Shown piece after piece: positions 52,883-60,100 of a DNA stretch of 64,000 nt; the first letter of the stretch is position 1, and each line of letters opens with the position of its first letter. The notes under the pieces were generated by a model. The model worked only from the letters and a program-made list of their open reading frames with translations, was not told the origin of the DNA and ran no database searches. Origin of the DNA: Bradyrhizobium sp. Ce-3 (GTDB lineage: Bacteria; Pseudomonadota; Alphaproteobacteria; Rhizobiales; Xanthobacteraceae); contig NZ_BQUV01000005.1 in NCBI RefSeq assembly GCF_022835695.1, positions 372,001-436,000 on the forward strand. Direction: 5' to 3'. The translations under genes were made by a program, and so were the position numbers.

Positions 52883-53853
52883 ACCAGACTGCCCTCGTAG
52901 CGCAGGCCGTGGTCGCGATCCTTCGCGAGCAGCAGCGGGCCGTCGAGATCGACGAAGCGCGCGGCTTGCGCAATCAGCATCGCCGGCGCCATCGCAAGCG
53001 AGGTCGCGACCATGCAGCCGATCATGATGTCGAAGCCGTGCGCGCGGGCGGCATCCGCCATCGCCAGCGCTTCGGTCAGTCCGCCGGTCTTGTCGAGCTT
53101 GATGTTGACGGCGTCGTAGCGGCCGCGCAGGCCGGCAAGCGAGGCGCGGTCATGCACGCTCTCGTCGGCGCAGACCGCGACCGGCCGCTTGATCCGCGCC
53201 AGCGCCTCGTCCTTGCCGGCCGGCAGCGGCTGCTCGATCAGCGTGACGCCGGCATCGGCGCAGGCCGCGAGATTGGCGGCGAGGTTGGTCTCGGTCCAGG
53301 CCTCGTTGGCATCGACGATCAGCTCGGAGGTCGGCGCCGCGTTGCGGACGGCGGCGATCCGCGCGGCGTCGCCATCGCCGCCGAGCTTGATCTTGAGCAG
53401 TGCGCGATGCGCGGCCCTGGCGGTCGCTTCCGCCATCGCCTCTGGTGTTCCCAGCGAGATCGTGTAGGCGGTGGTGCGTGGTTCCGGAGCGGGCCGGCCG
53501 AGCAGGTTCCAGATGCGCTGACCGGCGCGTTTGGCCTCGAGGTCCGCCAGCGCGCAATCCAGCGCGTTGCGGGCGGCGCCGGCGCGCATCCGGTGCTGCA
53601 GGGCGAGGCGGTCGATGCCGGCGGCCAGCGGCTCCTGCATGGCCTGGATCGCCTGCAGCGTCGCCTCGGGCGTTTCGCCGTAGCGCGGGTAGGGCACGCA
53701 TTCGCCGCGGCCGATCAGGCCGCCCGCGCTCACCTCGGCCACCACGACGACCGCCTCGGTCTTGGCGCCGCGGCTGATCGTGAAGGTCCCTGCGATCGGC
53801 CAGCGCTCGATCCGCACAGTCAGGGAAATCGCTCCGGATGGGCTGGAAGTCAT
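52852..53853 (-). CDS. Dipeptide epimerase-like enolase superfamily enzyme (L-Ala-D/L-Glu epimerase type)
   Basis: A 333-residue muconate-lactonising subgroup enolase. GRGECVPYPRYGETPE is in the capping domain. The barrel shows LLKIKLGG (KxK acid/base pair), metal ligands in LIVDANEAW, LIEQPLP and VCADESV, the second lysine in NIKLDKTGGL, and the C-terminal DLDGPLLLAKDR. It would epimerise dipeptides from peptidoglycan recycling, fitting the presence of an M19 dipeptidase elsewhere in the window. Its tail overlaps the convergent MFS gene by 31 bases. N-succinyl-amino-acid racemase activity is the alternative. Confidence 0.87.
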   Translation of the reverse strand: MTSSPSGAISLTVRIERWPIAGTFTISRGAKTEAVVVVAEVSAGGLIGRGECVPYPRYGETPEATLQAIQAMQEPLAAGIDRLALQHRMRAGAARNALDCALADLEAKRAGQRIWNLLGRPAPEPRTTAYTISLGTPEAMAEATARAAHRALLKIKLGGDGDAARIAAVRNAAPTSELIVDANEAWTETNLAANLAACADAGVTLIEQPLPAGKDEALARIKRPVAVCADESVHDRASLAGLRGRYDAVNIKLDKTGGLTEALAMADAARAHGFDIMIGCMVATSLAMAPAMLIAQAARFVDLDGPLLLAKDRDHGLRYEGSLVYPPDAALWG

Positions 53854-53996
53854 TTTAAAGTCTACTATTTCCTGAACCGTAGCTTGCGACGCGCAACCAA
53901 CTATGGCTGGTTAGCGACAGATTCGACAAGCCGATCCGGCGAGCCGCCGGAGACATGCATCAGCGGCGGCCAGCCGGCTTGAGGGGTAGGCAAAAG

Positions 53997-55130
53997 GTGA
54001 GCGGCGACCCGACACTGGAGCGGATAGCCCAAGGCGAAGGACTGGCGTTGTGCGCGGCGGGCAACTGGACCGCCCGCTTTGCGCCCGCGCTCGAGCGCAT
54101 CGTCTCCGAGGCCGAGAAGCTGCGCGGCAGCCGCCCGCACATCTTCATCGACGTGTCGCAGGTCGCAAGCCTCGACACCTTCGGCGCCTGGCTGATCGAG
54201 CGGTTGCGCCGCAGCCTCAGCGATGCCAGCGCGGAGGCCGAGATCGCAGGCCTCTCGGCCAATTATTCCAGCCTGGTCGACGAGGTCCGCCGGGTCGGCC
54301 CAGCGCCGAGGGTCGCAAGCGACCGGCTGTCGATCGCAGGCATGCTCGAACAAATCGGGCGCACCGTGGCCGGGATCGGCGGCACCATCATCGGCCTCGT
54401 CGACATGCTCGGCGCGGTGCTGGCCGCCGCCGGCAAGGTGCTGATCCATCCGCGCAGCTTCCGCCTGACCTCGACGGTGCATCACCTCGAGCAGGTGTGC
54501 TGGCGCGCGGTGCCGATCGTGGTGCTGATCACCTTCCTGATCGGCTGCATCATCTCGCAGCAGGGCATCTTCCATTTCCGCAGGTTCGGCGCCGACATCT
54601 TCGTGGTCGACATGCTGGGCGTCTTGGTGTTGCGCGAGATCGGCGTGCTGCTGGTCGCGATCATGGTCGCAGGCCGCTCCGGCTCGGCCTATACCGCCGA
54701 GCTCGGCTCGATGAAGATGCGCGAGGAGATCGACGCGCTGCGCACCATGGGCTTCGATCCGATCGAGGTGTTGATCCTGCCGCGCATGCTGGCGCTGGTG
54801 CTGGCGCTGCCGATCCTGGCCTTCCTCGGCGCGATGGCCGCGCTCTATGGCGGCGGCCTGGTGGCCTGGCTCTATGGCGGCGTCGATCCGGAGGCGTTCC
54901 TGCTCCGCCTTCGTGATGCCATATCGATCGACCATTTCATCGTCGGCATGGTCAAGGCGCCTGTGATGGCCGCGGTGATCGGCATCGTCGCCTGCGTCGA
55001 AGGGCTGGCGGTCCAGGGTTCGGCGGAGTCGCTCGGACAGCACACCACTGCCTCGGTGGTGAAAGGGATCTTCTTCGTGATCGTGATGGACGGCGTGTTC
55101 GCGATCTTCTTCGCCTCGATCGGGATGTGA
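53997..55130 (+). CDS. MlaE-type ABC permease with N-terminal STAS domain
   Basis: A GTG at 53997, preceded by GAGGGG and TAGG, gives 377 residues; an ATG 14 codons upstream is also possible. Residues about 1-105 resemble a STAS domain (the region around HIFIDVSQVASLDTFGAWLI), doing the job of MlaB inside the same chain. Residues about 140-377 are the permease, with HHLEQVCWRAVPIVVLITFL, VAGRSGSAYTAELGSMKMREE and IDALRTMGFDPIEVLI, all typical of MlaE. It works with MlaF and MlaD to move phospholipids between the membranes. mlaF starts 3 bases after the stop. Confidence 0.9.
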   Translation: MSGDPTLERIAQGEGLALCAAGNWTARFAPALERIVSEAEKLRGSRPHIFIDVSQVASLDTFGAWLIERLRRSLSDASAEAEIAGLSANYSSLVDEVRRVGPAPRVASDRLSIAGMLEQIGRTVAGIGGTIIGLVDMLGAVLAAAGKVLIHPRSFRLTSTVHHLEQVCWRAVPIVVLITFLIGCIISQQGIFHFRRFGADIFVVDMLGVLVLREIGVLLVAIMVAGRSGSAYTAELGSMKMREEIDALRTMGFDPIEVLILPRMLALVLALPILAFLGAMAALYGGGLVAWLYGGVDPEAFLLRLRDAISIDHFIVGMVKAPVMAAVIGIVACVEGLAVQGSAESLGQHTTASVVKGIFFVIVMDGVFAIFFASIGM

Positions 55131-55132
55131 TC

Positions 55133-55900
55133 ATGGCCGAGCAGGACGACGCCATCATCCGGGTCCGCGACGTCACCGTTCAATTCGGCAGCACGCGCGT
55201 GCTCGACGGCCTCGACCTCGACGTCAAGCGCGGCGAGATCCTCGGCTTCGTCGGCCCGTCGGGCGCCGGCAAGTCGGTGCTGACGCGCACCATCATCGGC
55301 CTGGTGCCGAAGCTCTCCGGCCGCATCGAGGTGTTCGGCGTCGATCTCGATGCCGCGAGCTCGTCGCAGCGCCGCGCCGTCGAGCGGCGCTGGGGCATCC
55401 TGTTCCAGCAAGGCGCGCTGTTCTCCTCGCTCACGGTGCGCCAGAACATCCAGTTTCCGGCGCGCGAATATCTGCGCGTCTCGCAGCGGCTGCTCGACGA
55501 GATCATGGTGGCGAAACTGGTGATGGTCGGGCTGAAGCCCGAGGTCGCCGATCGCTATCCGTCGGAACTGTCCGGCGGCATGATCAAGCGCGTCGCACTG
55601 GCGCGCGCACTCGCGCTCGATCCGGAGCTGGTGTTTCTCGACGAGCCGACCTCGGGCCTCGATCCGATCGGCGCCGGCGAGTTCGACGAGCTGGTGCGCA
55701 CCCTGCAGCGCACTTTGGGACTGACCGTTTTCATGGTAACCCACGATCTCGACAGTCTTTACACCGCGTGCGACCGTATCGCCGTTTTAGGGAACGGTAA
55801 GATCATTGCTGCAGGATCGATCGCCGATATGAAGGCATCGCAGCATCCATGGCTGCAGCAATATTTCAACGGCAAGCGCGCCCGAGCCGTTGTGGCCTAG
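55133..55900 (+). CDS. MlaF-type ABC ATPase
   Basis: A 255-residue ATP-binding subunit starting MAEQDDAIIRVRDVTVQFG. Walker A is VGPSGAGKSVL (Ser-Val rather than Ser-Thr, as usual in MlaF), Q-loop LFQQGALFSSLTV, signature ELSGGMIKRVALARAL and Walker B LVFLDEPTSGLDP, with VTHDLDSL after it. LSGGMxKR and SGLDP are typical of the Mla/Ttg2A group. It powers the STAS-MlaE permease encoded upstream. Confidence 0.92.
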   Translation: MAEQDDAIIRVRDVTVQFGSTRVLDGLDLDVKRGEILGFVGPSGAGKSVLTRTIIGLVPKLSGRIEVFGVDLDAASSSQRRAVERRWGILFQQGALFSSLTVRQNIQFPAREYLRVSQRLLDEIMVAKLVMVGLKPEVADRYPSELSGGMIKRVALARALALDPELVFLDEPTSGLDPIGAGEFDELVRTLQRTLGLTVFMVTHDLDSLYTACDRIAVLGNGKIIAAGSIADMKASQHPWLQQYFNGKRARAVVA

Positions 55901-56019
55901 CCCATGATCCCGAAACCTGGAGCCGATTTTCGGACGAGATCATGCGCCAACAGCGAATTCGACGGGCCCCGGCGCAGGCTGACTGCGCGAGGCCCAACAG
56001 TGATGAACGCGAGTAAGTG

Positions 56020-56892
56020 ATGGAAACGCGGGCGAACTACGTCTTGATCGGAGCTTTCACGCTGGCGGTGATCGCCGCGGCGTTCGGCTTCGTGCTGTGG
56101 TTCCAGAGCCTGCACACCACCAAGCAGCGCAGCCCCCTGCGGGTGATCTTCGAGGGCCCGGCGTCAGGCCTGCGCAATGGCGGCAACGTCAATTTCAACG
56201 GTATCCGGATAGGGGAGGTGGTCTCGGTCAAGCTCGACAACCCCAGGCGCGTGGTCGCGCTGGCGATGATCGAGAACAACGCACCGCTGCGCAAGGACAC
56301 CCTGGTCGGCCTCGAATTCCAGGGCCTCACCGGCGTCGCCGCGATCTCGCTGAAGGGCGGCGAGGAGGCCGCCCCGCCGGTGCCGCTCGACGAGGACGGC
56401 ATTCCGGTGCTGACCGCCGACCCGAACGCGCTGCAGGACGTCACCGAGGCGATCCGCGCCACCCTGCAGAACGTCAACCGCATCGTCGCCGACAACCAGC
56501 AGTCGGTGAAGAATTCGCTGAAGAATCTCGAAGTGTTCACCGAGGCGCTGGCGCGCAATTCCGAGAAGATCGACGGCGTGATGCTCAAGGTCGACGGCGT
56601 GATGGGCAAGGCCGACAATCTGATGCTGGGCCTCAACGCGATCGCCGGCGGCAACAATGGCAGCGAGCTGAACCTGATGGTGAAGTCGATCCGCGAACTC
56701 GCCGACAATGTCGACAAGCGCACCAATCTCCTGATCAACGACGGCCGCCGCACGCTTGCCGACATCAGCCGCGCCGTGAACAATTTCGACCGCAATCCGA
56801 GCCGGGTGATCTTCGGCGGCAGCAACAACGCCGCACCCGAGCCTGCGCCGGCGCCCGCCGCAGCACCGGCCGGGCCGCGGCGGCGGCAGTGA
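56020..56892 (+). CDS. MCE-domain (MlaD-type) lipid transport protein
   Basis: The ATG at 56020 gives 290 residues. One N-terminal anchor (YVLIGAFTLAVIAAAFGFVLWF) is followed by a single MCE domain, with PLRVIFEGPASGLRNGGNVN and NGIRIGEVVSVKLDN. A long helical tail (residues about 130-260, LQNVNRIVADNQQSVKNSLK) and a Pro/Ala end complete it. MlaD forms a hexameric ring that receives lipid in the periplasm. It lies 119 bases after mlaF. No MlaC-like carrier gene and no MlaA lipoprotein gene follow; a palindromic repeat and a terminator do. Confidence 0.9.
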   Translation: METRANYVLIGAFTLAVIAAAFGFVLWFQSLHTTKQRSPLRVIFEGPASGLRNGGNVNFNGIRIGEVVSVKLDNPRRVVALAMIENNAPLRKDTLVGLEFQGLTGVAAISLKGGEEAAPPVPLDEDGIPVLTADPNALQDVTEAIRATLQNVNRIVADNQQSVKNSLKNLEVFTEALARNSEKIDGVMLKVDGVMGKADNLMLGLNAIAGGNNGSELNLMVKSIRELADNVDKRTNLLINDGRRTLADISRAVNNFDRNPSRVIFGGSNNAAPEPAPAPAAAPAGPRRRQ

Positions 56893-56934
56893 CGTTCGCT
56901 ACCGAGCGGATCCGTCATTGCGAGCGAAGCAACG

Positions 56935-57020
56935 CGTAGCCCGGATGGAGCGAAGCGTAATCCGGGCCCAACTCCGCTGAGGCACTGCCCCGGATTTCGC
57001 TGCGCTCCATCCGGGCTACG
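56935..57020. repeat. Palindromic intergenic repeat, copy 2
   Basis: Arms CGTAGCCCGGATGGAGCG (56935 on) and its complement ending at 57020 pair along about 32 bases with a 21-base loop. It is clearly homologous to the element at 45301-45389, including the inner ATCCGGG part, but with different loop sequence. Just to its left is CATTGCGAGCGAAGCAA, which looks like a fragment of another dispersed repeat. Confidence 0.85.
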
Positions 57021-57070
57021 TGACCCCGGCGGAGCCGCGCGGCCTGCGAATCCAATTCGGAGCCCAAACA

Positions 57071-57098
57071 AAAACGGAGACCTTTCGGTCTCCGTTTT
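57071..57098. terminator. Two-way rho-independent terminator
   Basis: A perfect 12-bp stem, AAAACGGAGACC / GGTCTCCGTTTT, with a TTTC loop between the convergent mlaD and giant coiled-coil genes. A- and T-runs at both ends suit either direction. Confidence 0.88.
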
Positions 57099-57130
57099 CC
57101 ATTCGCTATTCGCTGTCGGCTACTCGCCAC

Positions 57131-60100
57131 TCACCCCAGCCGTCCTGCGGCATGCGCCAGCAGGGTGTAGACCAGCCCGGTCTCCGAGGTCAGGTGGCCA
57201 GCCAGCTCCTGCTGGCCGCGGCCGTCGCGGGCGACTTCGTCGAGCAGGCGTTCGAACTCCGCGATGTAGCGGTCGACGGTCTGCTTGAAGCCGCGGTCGG
57301 CGCGATACTTGCGGGCCACCTCATCGAAGGCCTTCTGGCCGGCCGGCGTGTAGAGGCGCTTGCTGAACGCCTTGTTCTCGCCGCGCTGGTAGCGGTCCCA
57401 CATCTCGGCCGCCAGCGTGCGGTCCATCAGCCGGCCGATGTCGAGCGACAGCGACTCCAGCGGATTGGCGGCCGGCTGCTGCGGCTGCGGCTGACGCGGG
57501 CGCTGCTGGGCGTCGCGGCCCTGCGGGGCAGGCGGCGGCGCGTCGCTGCGGTTGAGCAGGTCCGACAGCCAGCCATCGCCATTGTTGGGGCCGGCCGGGC
57601 TGACCGACGGGGCCTCGGTGCGGCGCGAGGTTGCCATGCCGAGATCCGGCGGCGGCAGCGTCGCGGCGCTGTTGCCGCTATCCCGCACGCTGTCCCGCAT
57701 CCGCGCGTCGGCGCGGCCGCCCGCGGCAGCCATCAGCGGCTCCTCGTGGCGGACGCTGGCGCGGTTGGTCGAGACCACGTCGAGCCCGCGGCCGTGATGG
57801 GCGACGATGCGGTTCAGTTCCGCGAGCGCCTCGATCTGGTCGACGATCACCTTGCGCATCTGCGCGGTGTTCTCGGCCGCCTCCTGCGGCATTTCCAGCA
57901 CGCCGCGGCGCAGCTCGTTGCGGGTGGCCTCGAGCTCGCTGTGCATCTCGCTCGCCATCTGCTTCATCGCCGTGACCATCGCGGAGAACTTCTCCGTCGA
58001 TTCCTTGAACATCGCATCGGTCTCGGCGTTGCTCTGCTGGTAGAGGTCGTTCATGGCGTCGACGGTCTGCTGACGCTCGTTCTCGGCCGCCTGGCGCACC
58101 GCCTCGAACTGTCGGCTGATCGCCGCCGAGCCTGCGCCTGCGGTCTCCGCCACCACGCGCGCGATGTCGCGGGCGCGCTCCTCGGCCGCACCGAGCGATT
58201 CATCGAGCAGCCCGGTGAAGCGCGATAGCCGCTGGTCGAGATCGGTGGTGCGCAGGTCGATGGTGGTGACCAGCGCCTCCAGCGCCGACTTGCGCTCGCT
58301 GACCGAAGCCGTCGTCGAGCGATTGGCCTGCTCGACCACGGCAGCCGCATCGATCAGCGCCTTGCCGTGGGTCTCGAACTGGCTCGACAGTGCGCCGAGA
58401 TCTTCCAGCGCCTTGCCGGTCTTGTTGTTGAACACCGAGAGCTGGTCCTCCAGCGTCTGGGTCGCGACGCCGTTGCGCGAGGTGACGTCGTTCATGGCGG
58501 ACACGAAGTCGGCCACGCGGGTCACCAGCGCGCGCTCCAGCGAGTTGAGGTTGTCGTGGGCGCCGGTCAACACTTCCTGCAGCAGGATGTTGCCCTCGCG
58601 CAGCCGCTCGAACAGCGCGACCGTATCGGTGCGCAGGATCTTACTGGTCTCCTGCATCTCCGTGACGGCCGAGATCGAGACCTGGCGCGACTGGTCGATC
58701 GCCGCGCGCGAGGCCTGCTCGAGCTCCTTGAGCGACTTCGACACCGCGCCGGTCGCCTGATCGCCGGCCGAGGTGATGTTGCGCGCGACGTCGCCGCCGT
58801 GCGCCGCCATCGACTGCGAGAAGGCGAGGCCGCGGGTTTCGATCGCCTTGAGCGCGTCCGCGGTGGCGCGATCCATGTCGTTCGACAGCTGCGTGGTCTT
58901 GGCGGTCAGCGCCTCGACCAGCGAGCCGCGGCGGCCGTCGACCATCTGCGACAGACGTTCGGTCTGCTGCTGCACATAGGTGACGATCTCATCGGTCTTG
59001 CCGGTCATCGCCGAGCCGAATGCGCTGGACGCAGACAGCACCGAACGCTCGATGTCGGCGGAGGTCGTCTTGACCTTGGTCGAGACCTCGTTGGACATGG
59101 TGATCAGTGCGGCCTGGGCGTTCTGCGCCGAGGTCTGGATGTTGTCGGTGGTCTTGGCCGTGACCGAACCCAGCGCGCGCTCGATGTCGGTCGAGAGCGT
59201 GCGGATCTGGGCGGCGGCATCGGCGGAGGTCGCCGCGAACGAGCTCTGGGCCTCCCGGGCGCTGCCCAGGATGGTCTGCGCGGTCTCGGCGCTGGCCGCA
59301 GTCAGCGAGCGCTCGATCTCGACGGAGATCGCGCGCATCTGGCTTGCCGCCTCGCTGGAGGTTGCCACGAACGAGGTCTGGGCATCGCGGGCGCTGCCGA
59401 TGATGGTCTGGGCGGTGTTGGTGCCGACCGACGTCAGGGTGCGCTCGACATCGGCTGCCAGCGACTTGACGTGGTTGGCGGCCTCCGTGGATGCGGTGAC
59501 GAGGGTGTTCTGCGCCTCGCGGGCGCCGGCTGTCAGCACCTCGACGGTGCCGGAGCCGGCCATCGAGAGCGCGCGCTGGATGTCGGAGGCAAGCGCCGAC
59601 ACCTTGCTGGCGGCGTCGGTCGACGCATTGACCAGCGTGCTCTGGGCTTCGCGTGCACCCGATGTGATCGATTCCGCGGTGGCGGAGCCGGCCATCGAGA
59701 GCGAGCGCTCCATGTCGGCGGCAAGCGTGCGGACCAGATCGGTGGCCTCGGTGGATGCGCCGGCCAGTGTGCTCTGGGCCTCGCGGGCGGCGGCGACGAC
59801 GGCTTCCGCGGTGGCGGAGCCGGCCATCGAGAGCGAGCGTTCGATATCGGCCGACAGCGTCCGCACCAGGTTGGTGGCGTCGGTCGACGCGCCGGCCAGC
59901 GTGCTCTGGGCTTCGCGGGCGGAGGCGACGACGGCTTCCGCGGTCGCGGTGCCGGCGGTCGAGAGCGAGTGCTGCATGTCGGCCGCGAGCGCGCGCACCA
60001 GATTGGTGGCTTCGGTCGATGCGCCGGCAAGCGTGCTCTGGGCCTCGCGGGCGGAGGCGACGACGGCTTCTGCGGTCGCGCTGCCGGCCATCGAGAGCGA

